From assembly GCF_022484225.1 (NCBI RefSeq), contig NZ_JAKVLT010000001.1, positions 992,001-1,056,000 on the forward strand: DNA of 64,000 bases. The letters are read 5' to 3'. This document shows, piece after piece, positions 18,587 to 27,179 of this stretch. Each line of letters starts with the position of its first letter. Position 1 is the stretch's first letter. This DNA is from Pseudoramibacter sp. (GTDB taxonomy: Bacteria > Bacillota > Clostridia > Eubacteriales > Eubacteriaceae). The notes under the pieces were generated by a model. It ran no database searches. It worked only from the letters and a program-made list of their open reading frames with translations, and had not been told where the DNA came from. The translations under genes were made by a program, and so were the position numbers.

Positions 18587-18763
18587 GTGGCCAAAAAATT
18601 GTCGGGGTTGGGGATGAAAATTACAAAATTGAAAATTGTATATGGATTACAAAAAGAGGCATATATAAAAGTAAAAAGATTACAGCCCCTGATTTAGGAG
18701 ATTGAAAAAAGCTTAAAAGATTAAAAGAAAAAGAGTAATTATTTGCAAAATAATGGAATCATA

Positions 18764-18791
18764 TTGACAAATTCTAAAAGTGTGATATGAT
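18764..18791 (+). promoter_or_regulatory. Promoter of thl-crt-hbd
   Basis: TTGACA (18764-18769), a 16-base spacer and TATGAT (18786-18791). The -10 abuts a Rex-like palindrome. Confidence 0.75.
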
Positions 18792-18808
18792 TGTTATAGT
18801 TTTAACAG
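18791..18808. promoter_or_regulatory. Probable Rex (redox) operator before thl
   Basis: TTGTTATAGTTTTAACAG matches the clostridial Rex consensus TTGTTAA-N4-TTAACAA at all but two defined positions. It covers the transcription start, the right place for NADH-relieved repression. Family knowledge: Rex controls the thl/crt/hbd genes in clostridia. Its use here is inferred. Confidence 0.7.
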
Positions 18809-18879
18809 AGACATATTGAGTCTCGCAAAACTACGAATGTTACATTTTATTTTGTAAATTAAATTATGGAGGGAAACTT

Positions 18880-20064
18880 ATGGCTAAGGAAATTGTAGTT
18901 GTCAGCGGTTGCCGTACGGCTATTGGATCAATGGGAGGAAGCTTAAAGAATGTTCCGGTTGTTCAGTTGGGATCAACCGTCATTAAAGAAGCGGTCAACC
19001 GTGCCGGCATCAAACCAGAAGATGTTGACGAAGTTTTAATGGGCTGCGTCCTTCAGGCAGCACAGGGCCAGTCAGTTGCCCGTCAGGCAGCTATTTACGC
19101 TGGCATTCCTCAGGAAAAACCAGCATTGACTCTGAACAACCTCTGCGGTTCCGGGATGAAATGCATCAACCTCGCAGCAGACATGATCCTGGCAGGCGAT
19201 GCAGATTGCCTGGTCGTCGGCGGGATGGAAAACATGACAAGAGCACCTTATGTTGTTCCTGGCGGACGTTATGGTTACAGAATGGGACCTGGCGAATTCC
19301 TCGACACCATGATCTGCGATGGTCTGGAAGACACCTTCCATCATTATCACATGGGTGTGACAGCTGAAAATATTGCAGAAAAATGGGGCATCACCCGTGA
19401 AGACTGCGATAAGATCGCTGTTATGTCTCAGGAAAGAGCAAACGCCGCTATCGAATCTGGCCGCTTCAAAGATGAAATCGTGCCAATCACCGTTAAAGAA
19501 CGCAAAAAAGAATTTGTTTTCGATACAGATGAACATCCGCGCAAAGGCGTCACCATGGAAAGCATTTCCAAACTGCGTCCGGCATTTAAGAAAGACGGCG
19601 TGATCACCGCAGCTAACGCTTCCGGTATCAACGATGGTGCTGCAGCACTGGTCATCATGTCAGCAGACAAAGCAAAAGAACTCGGCTGCAAACCGTTAAT
19701 GCGCTGGGTCGGCGGTGCATCCGCAGGCTGCGATCCTGCATACATGGGCGAAGGTCCTATCTACGCATGCCGTAAACTCTTCGGCCGCATCAACAAGACG
19801 ATCGACGACTTCGATCTGATCGAACTCAACGAAGCCTTCTCCGCACAGGCAATCGCCTGCATCCGCGAATTGGGCATCAACATGGATATCTGCAACGTCA
19901 ACGGTTCCGGTATCGCCCTCGGCCATCCGGTAGGCTGCTCTGGCGCAAGAATCGTCGTCTCCCTGATGTACGAAATGGCGAAACGCAACTCTAAACTCGG
20001 CCTCGCATCACTTTGCGTCGGCGGTGGTATGGGTGTTGCTTCTGCTTGGGAAAACCTGCAGTAA
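18880..20064 (+). CDS. thlA: Acetyl-CoA C-acetyltransferase (thiolase)
   Basis: 394 residues, standard thiolase length. The nucleophile is Cys89 in LNNLCGSGMKC, with C-terminal catalytic motifs GHPVGCSGARI and LCVGGGMGVA. It condenses two acetyl-CoA to acetoacetyl-CoA, or acetyl-CoA with longer acyl-CoA during chain elongation. First gene of an operon with crt and hbd. RBS GGAGGG lies before ATG. Codon use is biased as in highly expressed genes. Confidence 0.95.
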   Translation: MAKEIVVVSGCRTAIGSMGGSLKNVPVVQLGSTVIKEAVNRAGIKPEDVDEVLMGCVLQAAQGQSVARQAAIYAGIPQEKPALTLNNLCGSGMKCINLAADMILAGDADCLVVGGMENMTRAPYVVPGGRYGYRMGPGEFLDTMICDGLEDTFHHYHMGVTAENIAEKWGITREDCDKIAVMSQERANAAIESGRFKDEIVPITVKERKKEFVFDTDEHPRKGVTMESISKLRPAFKKDGVITAANASGINDGAAALVIMSADKAKELGCKPLMRWVGGASAGCDPAYMGEGPIYACRKLFGRINKTIDDFDLIELNEAFSAQAIACIRELGINMDICNVNGSGIALGHPVGCSGARIVVSLMYEMAKRNSKLGLASLCVGGGMGVASAWENLQ

Positions 20065-20099
20065 GTTCACATTGAACATCAGACGAAAGAAGAATCAAC

Positions 20100-20876
20100 A
20101 TGAGTTTTGTTACATATGAAGCAAAGGGCATGATCGGTATCGTCACCATCAACCGCGAAAAAGCGCTGAACGCGCTGAATACCCAGGTCTTAAATGACCT
20201 GGAAGCGGTGATCGACGGTGTGGATTACGATACCATCCGCTGCCTGATCATCACCGGCGCTGGCCAGAAATCCTTTGTGGCCGGTGCAGATATCGGTGAA
20301 ATGGCGGAAGATACAAAGGCTCAGGGACGTGCTTTCTGCGAACACGGCAACCGTGTCTTCAGAAAAATCGAAACGCTGCCGATTCCTGTAATCGCAGCAG
20401 TCAACGGCTTCGCTTTGGGCGGCGGCTGTGAATTGTCCATGGCCTGCGATATCAGAATCGCATCGGACAACGCCGTTTTCGGACAGCCTGAAGTCGGTCT
20501 GGGCATCACCCCAGGCTTCGGCGGCACCCAGCGTTTGATGCGCCGTATCCCAGTTGGCAAGGCTAAGGAAATGATCTATGCCAGCATCAACATCAAAGCC
20601 GAAGAAGCTTTGCAGTGGGGATTGGTCAACGCTGTTTATCCGCAGGCAGACTTGATGGACGAAGCTGAAAAACTGGCAAACCGCATTGCCAAACAGGCGC
20701 CGATCGCAGTCCGCATGGCGAAGGCCGCGATGAACGAAGGCATTGACATGCCGATGGATTCCGCAATTCAGGTTGAAGTGAGACATTTCAGCGAATGCTT
20801 TGAAACAGCTGACCAGAAGGAAGGCATGAAGGCATTCATGGAAAAACGTAAACACGAACCTTTCCAGAACAAATAA
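20100..20876 (+). CDS. crt: 3-hydroxybutyryl-CoA dehydratase (crotonase)
   Basis: 258 residues of the enoyl-CoA hydratase family. The oxyanion-hole segments are FVAGADIGEMAE and ALGGGCELSMACD; the second catalytic glutamate is in FGQPEVGLGITPGFGG. It dehydrates 3-hydroxyacyl-CoA to enoyl-CoA. It follows thl by 35 bases; a strong stem-loop separates it from hbd. Confidence 0.94.
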   Translation: MSFVTYEAKGMIGIVTINREKALNALNTQVLNDLEAVIDGVDYDTIRCLIITGAGQKSFVAGADIGEMAEDTKAQGRAFCEHGNRVFRKIETLPIPVIAAVNGFALGGGCELSMACDIRIASDNAVFGQPEVGLGITPGFGGTQRLMRRIPVGKAKEMIYASINIKAEEALQWGLVNAVYPQADLMDEAEKLANRIAKQAPIAVRMAKAAMNEGIDMPMDSAIQVEVRHFSECFETADQKEGMKAFMEKRKHEPFQNK

Positions 20877-20892
20877 TTAAAATTGTACGATA

Positions 20893-20913
20893 CGAGGGAG
20901 TAAATCTCCCTCG
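20893..20913 (+). terminator. Intercistronic stem-loop between crt and hbd
   Basis: CGAGGGAG-TAAAT-CTCCCTCG is a perfect 8-base stem with a 5-base loop, followed by a T/G-rich but not pure T stretch. It may be a partial terminator or an mRNA-stabilising or processing hairpin. Confidence 0.6.
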
Positions 20914-20942
20914 GTTTGTGTTGAATAATTGGAGGTAATAGA

Positions 20943-21788
20943 ATGAAAGTTGGCGTAATTGGCGCTGGTACTATGGGATCTGGCATTGCTCAGGCATTTG
21001 CACAGACAGATGGTTTTGAAGTTGTGCTCTGCGATATCAAGCAGGAATTTGCAGACGGCGGGAAAGCCAAAATCGAAAAGGCCTTAAGCAAACGCGTTGC
21101 TAAAGGCAAAATGGATGAAGCGAAAAAAGACGAAATCTTAGGCAAAATCACCACAGGTTTGGTCGAAAAAGATTTAGTCGGCGACTGCGATTTGATCGTT
21201 GAAGCAATTCTTGAAAAGATGGAATTAAAACATGAAATGTTCCAGAATCTTGACAAGATCTGCAAACCGGGCTGCATCTTCGCATCCAACACGTCTTCAC
21301 TGTCGATCACAGAAATTGCACAGGGCGTCAACCGCGACGTCATCGGCATGCACTTCTTTAATCCGGCACCAGTTATGAAATTGGTCGAAGTCATCGCAGG
21401 CTACAACACCTCTGATGAAACAGTTCAGAAGATCAAAGACATCGCTGTTAAGATCGGCAAGACGCCTGTTCAGGTTAAAGAAGCGGCTGGCTTTGTCGTC
21501 AACAGAATCCTCGTTCCAATGATCAACGAAGCTATCGAAATCTACGCTGCAGGCACTGCTTCAGCTGAAGATATCGATACCGCTATGAAACTTGGCGCCA
21601 ACCACCCGATGGGACCTCTGGCTTTAGGCGATCTCATTGGTTTGGACATTGTTCTGGCTGTTATGGAAGTCCTTCAGGCTGAAACCGGTTCAGACAAATA
21701 CGCACCGGCACCGCTTCTGAGAAAGATGGTCCGCGGCGGCGCATTAGGCATCAAGACTGGCCACGGCTTCTACGATTATACAAAATAA
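20943..21788 (+). CDS. hbd: 3-hydroxybutyryl-CoA dehydrogenase
   Basis: 281 residues. Rossmann motif GAGTMGSGIAQAFAQ at residues 7-21, catalytic region GMHFFNPAPVMKLVEVI, and the C-terminal dimer domain (NRILVPMINEAIE). It reduces acetoacetyl-CoA to 3-hydroxybutyryl-CoA with NADH or NADPH. Its operon lacks bcd and etfBA, which in many clostridia lie next to crt and hbd; those must be elsewhere. The RBS GGAGG lies well placed. Confidence 0.95.
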   Translation: MKVGVIGAGTMGSGIAQAFAQTDGFEVVLCDIKQEFADGGKAKIEKALSKRVAKGKMDEAKKDEILGKITTGLVEKDLVGDCDLIVEAILEKMELKHEMFQNLDKICKPGCIFASNTSSLSITEIAQGVNRDVIGMHFFNPAPVMKLVEVIAGYNTSDETVQKIKDIAVKIGKTPVQVKEAAGFVVNRILVPMINEAIEIYAAGTASAEDIDTAMKLGANHPMGPLALGDLIGLDIVLAVMEVLQAETGSDKYAPAPLLRKMVRGGALGIKTGHGFYDYTK

Positions 21789-21806
21789 TCTCTGCTCATA
21801 ATTCTT

Positions 21807-21842
21807 TAAAAACCCGCTCGCATTTGCGAACGGGTTTTTTTA
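21807..21842. terminator. Bidirectional terminator after hbd
   Basis: AAAACCCG...CGC-attt-GCG...CGGGTTTTTTTA, with A-run and T-run on the two sides, between convergent hbd and the amidohydrolase gene. Confidence 0.85.
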
Positions 21843-21858
21843 TTTTTATTGGAAAAAA

Positions 21859-23457
21859 TCAGTTTTGCTGATAAGTGATGCGGCCGTTCATGACCGTATA
21901 TAAAATGGGAATGGTATGAATCTGTTCAGACGGCACTTCAAAGGGGTCTGCCTCTAAGATCGTCAGATCTGCCCGTTTGCCGGGTTCGAGGCTGCCAGTG
22001 TCGGCGTCGACGTGAGCTGAGCGGGCGGCGTTGAGGGTGTAGCCTTCGAGGCACTGCCAGACGCTTAAGCGTTCGGATTCGGGCGCCATGACCAGATCAG
22101 GATGATTCGGCAGACAGCGGGTGACGCCCATTTCGACGCCGAGGAGCGGCGCGTAGCCAGTTTCATCGAAGGGGGCGTCGCTGCCGAGGGTCATGCGGCC
22201 GCCGGTTTTGAGAATCGACTGCATGCGAAACTGCCGGTCTGAGAGAATCGGCATCTGGTGTTCCAGCTCCACATTGCGGTAATGCCAGATGGTGCTGGTG
22301 TTGGCGAGCACATTGTAACGGTTGAAGAAGGGCACATCGTCAGGACGGACGAATTGGGAATGGGCGTTGGTGATGCGGGTTTCGCTATAACCAGCTTCCC
22401 GGACGGCTTTTGCGGCCATCAGATTCGTATGCACCGCTTCGTCGCCGATGCCGTGGAGGTGGATATCCATGTCCATTTTCGCCGCGGCGATGCAGGCTTT
22501 GGAGAGCGGTTCAAGATCGACGTAGACTTCGCCGATGGGATCGCTGCCGGTCATTTCAGCGGAGAGGGCGGCGGTGCCGGTTTCGACGGTGCCGTCGTTG
22601 ACCACCTTTAGGGTGTGGTTGAAAAAGAGGGGATGGCAGTATTTTTGACTTTCTCTCTGGAGCTGGGGGAGCAGTTCGGGAAAATCACAGGCAGATTCAG
22701 TGACGCAGCAGTTTGAAATCCACTGGGTCAGGGTCTGAGCCTCTGCCCGCCGGTGCAGCATGTCCATGAGGGTTTCTCGGGTCTTTTCAAAACAGCCGCA
22801 GTCGATGACGCCGGTCACCCCGGCCGCCGCGTAGCGGCCGAGGACCTTGTCGGCGTTCTGACTCAGCTGGGAAAGGTCGAACCATTCGATGCCGTCGGTG
22901 AAAAGCTGCGCCAGGGCCATTTCGTTGAGGTGCCCGTTGGGCATGCCGTCTGCTTCCCGGTCAAAGACGCCGCCTTCAGGATCTGGCGTGTCTTTGGTGA
23001 TGCCCAGCGCTTCAAAGGCTTTGGTATTGCACCAGCTTTCGTGGCCGCCGTTGCTTCTGAGAAAGAGGGGCTTATCGGGACACAGGGCGTCGAGGTGCTG
23101 GCGGGTCACTTCGCCGGGCTCATAAATCCATTCGGGGTAGCCGATGCCGAAATAGTTTTTCTGATCCGGATGAGCGGCGATGAAGGCCCGGATCGTGTCG
23201 TCTACGTCCTGTTTCGTCATCATCGCGTCCAGAAGAATCCCGCCGCTGAGCTGGATGTTTTCGAAAATATGACAGTGGGCGTCGATGAGCCCGGGAAGTA
23301 CGGTTTTGCCTTTTAGATCGATCGCTTCGCAGCCGCTGCTGTCGAGAAGCTGTCCCACAGCGGCGATTTTGTTTCCGTCGATGCGCATTTCAGAGGAAAA
23401 AGGCTGGTCGATATTCATGGTGTAGATGCGGGCGTTTTTTAAAAGAACAGATTTCAT
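21859..23457 (-). CDS. YtcJ-like metal-dependent amidohydrolase
   Basis: 532 residues of the amidohydrolase-3 family. Seen: the N-terminal beta-sandwich (LKNARIYTMN), metal-binding GLIDAHCHIFEN (HxH), GIGDEAVHTN, NAHSQF and the catalytic-Asp stretch TLGSDAPFDE, and a C-terminal return to the sandwich (GSLEPGKRADLTILE). Such enzymes hydrolyse C-N bonds in amides or N-formyl compounds; the substrate is unknown. Its start overlaps the MATE stop by 4 bases, so exporter and hydrolase are co-expressed, perhaps against a common compound. Confidence 0.87.
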   Translation of the reverse strand: MKSVLLKNARIYTMNIDQPFSSEMRIDGNKIAAVGQLLDSSGCEAIDLKGKTVLPGLIDAHCHIFENIQLSGGILLDAMMTKQDVDDTIRAFIAAHPDQKNYFGIGYPEWIYEPGEVTRQHLDALCPDKPLFLRSNGGHESWCNTKAFEALGITKDTPDPEGGVFDREADGMPNGHLNEMALAQLFTDGIEWFDLSQLSQNADKVLGRYAAAGVTGVIDCGCFEKTRETLMDMLHRRAEAQTLTQWISNCCVTESACDFPELLPQLQRESQKYCHPLFFNHTLKVVNDGTVETGTAALSAEMTGSDPIGEVYVDLEPLSKACIAAAKMDMDIHLHGIGDEAVHTNLMAAKAVREAGYSETRITNAHSQFVRPDDVPFFNRYNVLANTSTIWHYRNVELEHQMPILSDRQFRMQSILKTGGRMTLGSDAPFDETGYAPLLGVEMGVTRCLPNHPDLVMAPESERLSVWQCLEGYTLNAARSAHVDADTGSLEPGKRADLTILEADPFEVPSEQIHTIPILYTVMNGRITYQQN

Positions 23458-24842
23458 TGGAGATCTCCTTTCACGGATTGTATTACAGGGGTTTCTTTTT
23501 TTGTGAAGATAAAATTATGACGGCCGTTCCAGAGCAGAAACAGGGCAAGACCGAAGCTGACCGCTTCCTGAATGGCGCTGATGCTCCAAATGATGCTGCC
23601 GCCGAGGAGCCGGGGCAGGAAGACTAAGAGCACGATGGGCAGGGCGATGGTGCGGAGCGTAGCCAGGATCGTCGCCCGTTTGCCGTCGTTGGCTGAAGTG
23701 AGCAAGGTCGTCGACAGGGTGTTGACCCCGTAGAACAAGTATTGAATCGAGAACGGGAAGAAGCCGGCCACGGCCATTTTCCACACTGGAGAGCTGGAGC
23801 TGGTGTAGAGATTGGCCAGCTGCACTTTTAAGAGATTGGGCAGAATGAACATCGCCACGGATAAAATGCCGATGACGATAAAAGAAATCTTCATGTAGCG
23901 GTTGATTTTATCCTGGCTGCGTTCGCCGCAGTTGTAGCTGATGACGGGGGCGATGCCTTTGCAGTACCCGTACATGCCGGCGGCAAAGATCCACTGGCAG
24001 TAAGAGAGAATGCTGATGGCAGCGCAGCCGTCTTCGCCGAAGTACCGGATCGAGACGATGTTAAACAGCGCGGCGATGAGCCCTAAGGACGCGCTCATCA
24101 GCAAATCGGCGAGGCCGAGCCAGCAGCTGTCTTTTAAAAGGCCCAGGGACCAGCGGAATTTTCCGTAGTGGAGTTCGTATTTGGGATCGCACAGGGACAA
24201 AATAGAACCGACGGCCGACAGGGTCATGCCGCATCCGGCTGCCAGGGCAGAACCGGCGATGCCGAGGTGGAGAAATTTAATAAAAATGTAAGCACAGGCG
24301 ATTTCGGAACCGCCGGCGAGCACCGTCATGGCAAAGGCACGGCCGGGCTTGCCGCCGACGACGAGAATCAGCTGGAACATGGTCTGCACCAGGTAGAGGG
24401 CGCCGAAAAAGACGTGAACCTTAATATACGTGTCGCAGTAAGGCATGAGAATCGGGGTTGCGCCGAGCATGGTCAAAATTGGCCGGCGGAACAAAAAGAC
24501 GATGATTTCGTAGACGATGCCGAACAGGAAAGCGTAGACGACGATGGACGTCAGGTTTTCCCGGGCTTCTTTCGCTTTGCCTTCGCCGAGTTTTTTGCCG
24601 ATCAGGGCGCAGGCGCCGGCGCCGAGCATGGCGGCGATGCCCTCTTCAATCGAAAGCACCGGGTAGCACACGTCGATGGCGGCGAGGGCGTTGGTGTTGA
24701 TGAGAGACGAACTGATTGCCGTGTCAATCATCTGATAAATGCCGAGCCAGACGTTGAGTCCAATGCTGGGAAGGGCGAAGATCAAAAGGCCCCACCAGGA
24801 AAAATCCCGGCTGAGTTTGTTGATATCCTGTGTTTCAGACAT
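23454..24842 (-). CDS. MATE-family multidrug exporter
   Basis: 462 residues from ATG 24842, chosen because AAAGGAGG lies 5 bases before it; an upstream TTG would add six residues. About twelve hydrophobic segments in two similar halves, with the MATE-like LLIFALPSIGLNVWLGIYQMI near the start. It exports drugs or metabolites by cation antiport at the inner membrane. A divergent MerR regulator and a MerR-type promoter (24972-25002) lie upstream, and two terminator-like hairpins sit in its leader, suggesting drug-induced expression. Confidence 0.88.
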   Translation of the reverse strand: MSETQDINKLSRDFSWWGLLIFALPSIGLNVWLGIYQMIDTAISSSLINTNALAAIDVCYPVLSIEEGIAAMLGAGACALIGKKLGEGKAKEARENLTSIVVYAFLFGIVYEIIVFLFRRPILTMLGATPILMPYCDTYIKVHVFFGALYLVQTMFQLILVVGGKPGRAFAMTVLAGGSEIACAYIFIKFLHLGIAGSALAAGCGMTLSAVGSILSLCDPKYELHYGKFRWSLGLLKDSCWLGLADLLMSASLGLIAALFNIVSIRYFGEDGCAAISILSYCQWIFAAGMYGYCKGIAPVISYNCGERSQDKINRYMKISFIVIGILSVAMFILPNLLKVQLANLYTSSSSPVWKMAVAGFFPFSIQYLFYGVNTLSTTLLTSANDGKRATILATLRTIALPIVLLVFLPRLLGGSIIWSISAIQEAVSFGLALFLLWNGRHNFIFTKKETPVIQSVKGDLQ

Positions 24843-24881
24843 AATAGCCTCCTTTATCAATCCAAATCCATAAAACCATAA

Positions 24882-24909
24882 AACCGCACCGGCTGCCGAG
24901 ACTGCGGTT
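24882..24909 (-). terminator. Second hairpin in the MATE leader
   Basis: On the minus strand AACCGCA...TGCGGTT with a G/C-rich loop, followed by TTATGGTTTTATGG. It is weaker than the hairpin at 24921-24958 and lies closer to the gene. Confidence 0.45.
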
Positions 24910-24915
24910 TGTACA

Positions 24916-24958
24916 TAAAAAAACAGGCAGGGATTTGTCTTGACATCCTTGCCTGTTT
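24916..24958 (-). terminator. Intrinsic terminator/attenuator in the MATE leader
   Basis: On the minus strand AAACAGGCA-A-GGAT pairs with ATCC-C-TGCCTGTTT and is followed by a further T-run. It starts only a few bases after the predicted transcription start, so most transcripts would stop after about 50 bases unless read-through is induced. Confidence 0.75.
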
Positions 24959-24971
24959 AATTTATATCTTT

Positions 24972-25002
24972 AATATAAACCCGAGGGTAACCCTTGGGTC
25001 AA
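24972..25002 (-). promoter_or_regulatory. MerR-type promoter and operator of the MATE gene
   Basis: On the minus strand TTGACC, a 19-base spacer and TATATT. The long spacer is diagnostic for MerR-activated promoters. It contains the near-perfect dyad ACCCAAGGGT/ACCCTCGGGT. The divergent merR gene at 25039 is the obvious regulator. Confidence 0.85.
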
Positions 25003-25038
25003 GTGGAAAAATTATTTTTTTTGATTAAGGATATAAAG

Positions 25039-25860
25039 ATGAAAAATTATTTAACATCTTCTGAACTGGCGAAACGTTTCCACACGACCATCGATGCGGT
25101 TCGCTATTATGAAAAGCTGGGACTGCTGCGTCCGGAGCGGGACCCGAACAACGGGTACCGCCATTTCAAAAACGAAGACATTGTCACGATGGGGCTCATC
25201 CAGGAACTCAAGCATCTGCATTTTCCGCTGTCTTTAATTGTCAAACTGCGGCAGAACCGAAAGGCAGAAGCCACTTTTGATTTGCTCAGTGAAGAAAAAT
25301 TACGCATCGACCAGGAAATTGAAAGGCTTCAGGCGACGAAGGCGACGATCGAGACCCGCATCGCTTTTATGGACCGCTGCCTGCACCGAATGCCCCTTCA
25401 TCAAATAGGCGTCTCGCATTTTGACAGGCGGAACTGTCTTTTGGTGAGTCAGACAGATATTCCTGAGGACGCTTTCCCGATTGTGCTTTCAAAGATTGCC
25501 TATGAAAAAAATTTAACGATTCCTATGGTCGGCGTCAGCGACGGCTATGTATTAGACCAAAGGACATTTTTTCATCAAAAAGAACCCGAAGTGAAAGCCG
25601 TGTTCTATTACGGGCCGGGAATTTGCGGCGATCCCGCTTATGTGCTGCCCGAAGGCGCGTATTTATCACTTCTGATCAAGCGTCAGGAAGACACGGCTCC
25701 TTACATCAAAGCCATTCAAACTTATTTGAAGGCGCATCAGCTTCGGGTGAGTTCGGACGTTTATTCGTTTTACGTCATCGATGAAGACGAATCAGAAGAT
25801 CCGGAAGAGCATCGGATTCTTGTACAGATGCGCGTTGAGAAAACCGGTGAAAAAATTTAA
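25039..25860 (+). CDS. MerR-family activator with GyrI-like effector domain
   Basis: 273 residues from ATG 25039, with AAGGA 7 bases upstream; an earlier in-frame start would lack an RBS. Residues 1-75: winged HTH (TSSELAKRFHTTIDAVRYYEKLGLL in pieces) with RYYEKLG typical of MerR. A coiled-coil helix follows (LRIDQEIERLQATKATIETRI), then a C-terminal ligand domain (about 115-270) like BmrR/GyrI. BmrR-type proteins bind cationic drugs and activate exporters. It is divergent from the MATE gene and probably activates it. Confidence 0.87.
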   Translation: MKNYLTSSELAKRFHTTIDAVRYYEKLGLLRPERDPNNGYRHFKNEDIVTMGLIQELKHLHFPLSLIVKLRQNRKAEATFDLLSEEKLRIDQEIERLQATKATIETRIAFMDRCLHRMPLHQIGVSHFDRRNCLLVSQTDIPEDAFPIVLSKIAYEKNLTIPMVGVSDGYVLDQRTFFHQKEPEVKAVFYYGPGICGDPAYVLPEGAYLSLLIKRQEDTAPYIKAIQTYLKAHQLRVSSDVYSFYVIDEDESEDPEEHRILVQMRVEKTGEKI

Positions 25861-25868
25861 ATTAAGGC

Positions 25869-25899
25869 TTGACCTTCGTATTGTACCAGCCTTTAACAT
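25869..25899 (+). promoter_or_regulatory. MerR-type promoter of the amine-oxidase-like operon
   Basis: TTGACC (25869-25874), a 19-base spacer and TAACAT (25894-25899). 13 of the 19 spacer bases match the Fe-ADH promoter at 31423 (TTnGTAT, ACCA, CTT at the same places), so one MerR protein probably controls both. Confidence 0.7.
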
Positions 25900-25942
25900 A
25901 GAGTTAAACAAAAGCGAAGAGCTTAAAATCAAAACAACGTAC

Positions 25943-25984
25943 AAAGGCGTACTGATCCGCGAAAAGCGGCAGTACCCTTTTTTT
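25943..25984 (+). terminator. Terminator/attenuator directly before the OCD-like gene
   Basis: AAAGG-C-GTACTG-at-CCGC pairs with GCGG-CAGTAC-CCTTT and is followed by TTTT. It lies between the MerR-type promoter and the RBS AGGAGG (25988-25993). It could also end the upstream merR transcript, but the operon promoter lies before it. Confidence 0.75.
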
Positions 25985-26004
25985 ATTAGGAGGAGGTCAT
26001 TTAG

Positions 26005-27159
26005 ATGGACAGCACGAAAGGCGAAACAGATATCCTGTATTTAAACGAAGACGACATGATCGAAGCCGGCGTTTTGGACGCCGGCCGGTGTGTCGATGTG
26101 ATGGAAGAAACCATGGGGCTTCTTTCAGACGGAGATTGTTTGATGGGCGGGCCCAATCACGACGCCCACGGGCTCATGCTTTTCTTCCCAAAAGAATCGC
26201 CGATTCCCGGCTTCCCATTAAATGATTCAGCAGACCGGCGGTTTATCGCCATGCCGGCTTACCTCGGCGGACGTTTCTACAAAGCCGGCGTGAAATGGTA
26301 CGGCTCCAACGGCCGGAACAAAAGCCGCGGCCTGCCCCGTTCCATCCTCATGTTCATGCTCAACGACGTCGAAACGGGCATGCCTTTGGCGTACATGTCC
26401 GCCAATCTCCTCAGCGCCATGCGCACCGGCGCAATGCCGGGTTTGGCGGTTCGGAAGCTGGCCCGTCCGGATTCGGAAGTGCTCACGATTTTAGGCCCTG
26501 GCGTCATCGGAAAGGCCAATTATTTAGCCGTCATGTCCCAGATGAAGAACATCAAGACCGTGATGATCAAAGGCAGTTCGCCGGAATCCAAATCGGCGAA
26601 GAAATTTGTGGATTTTATCCACAAACACACCCCGCAGATCAAAGACATTCACATCTGTGCGACCATGGAAGAAGCGATCCGCCCCGCAGACATCGTCGTC
26701 GAAGCCATTTCCTGCAAAGAAGGAGAATGGCCCGAATACAAGGCGGAATGGTTCAAGCCGGGGGTTACGTTCATCTGCACCAACGCCTTCAATATGGAAT
26801 ACCGTTCCATCGTCGACATGCGCAAGGTCGTGGACAATCTGGGGATGTTCGTGAATTACGCCGACGAAGATGACGAAGGCTACGATGAAAACGGCAACCG
26901 GGACCACACCGGATGCATGGGTGAGGATTTCGTCTACATGTCCAGAGACGGCCTCCTCGATTTAGATACTGTCGACCAGCTTGGCGACATCGTCCGAGGC
27001 AAGAAGCCCGGACGCAAATCCGACGATGAAATGATTCTGGTGTCCATCGAAGGCATCCCCATTGAAGATGTGGCCTGGGGCTGCGAATGCTACGAACAGG
27101 CCCTGAAAAAAGGCATTGGAACGAAATTAAAACTTTGGGATCAGCCAAAGGCTTTATAA
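26005..27159 (+). CDS. Ornithine cyclodeaminase / mu-crystallin-family protein
   Basis: 384 residues. The family fold is seen in the substrate region (PAYLGGRFYKAGVKWYG) and the Rossmann segment LTILGPGVIGKANYL near residue 160, preceded by SAMRTGAMPGLAV. Members act on amino acids or imines with NAD(P): ornithine cyclodeaminase, alanine dehydrogenase, ketimine reductase. It heads an operon with an iron-sulfur/flavin oxidase complex, so a role on an amine or imine made by that complex is likely (inferred). I recall homologues in such clusters being labelled 'tyramine oxidase subunit B' but cannot check this. Leader has a terminator hairpin. Confidence 0.82.
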   Translation: MDSTKGETDILYLNEDDMIEAGVLDAGRCVDVMEETMGLLSDGDCLMGGPNHDAHGLMLFFPKESPIPGFPLNDSADRRFIAMPAYLGGRFYKAGVKWYGSNGRNKSRGLPRSILMFMLNDVETGMPLAYMSANLLSAMRTGAMPGLAVRKLARPDSEVLTILGPGVIGKANYLAVMSQMKNIKTVMIKGSSPESKSAKKFVDFIHKHTPQIKDIHICATMEEAIRPADIVVEAISCKEGEWPEYKAEWFKPGVTFICTNAFNMEYRSIVDMRKVVDNLGMFVNYADEDDEGYDENGNRDHTGCMGEDFVYMSRDGLLDLDTVDQLGDIVRGKKPGRKSDDEMILVSIEGIPIEDVAWGCECYEQALKKGIGTKLKLWDQPKAL

Positions 27160-27179
27160 AAAGAAAGGGAAGATCGAAT

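Larger units (their letters stand above)
18498..18879. other. Intergenic region between accB and thl (382 bases)
   Basis: AT-rich and without a credible gene. It holds the minus-strand extended -10 promoter and two palindromes for the acc-fab operon near 18539-18586, and the thl promoter with Rex-like site at 18764-18808. The middle part (about 18600-18750) shows only A-rich sequence; I see nothing else in it. A short hairpin GAGAC/GTCTC lies in the thl leader near 18808-18824. Confidence 0.7.

Noticed and set aside
24168..24881. A 237-codon plus-strand frame opposite the MATE gene
   Set aside because: Antisense shadow without motifs; the MATE frame is convincing.
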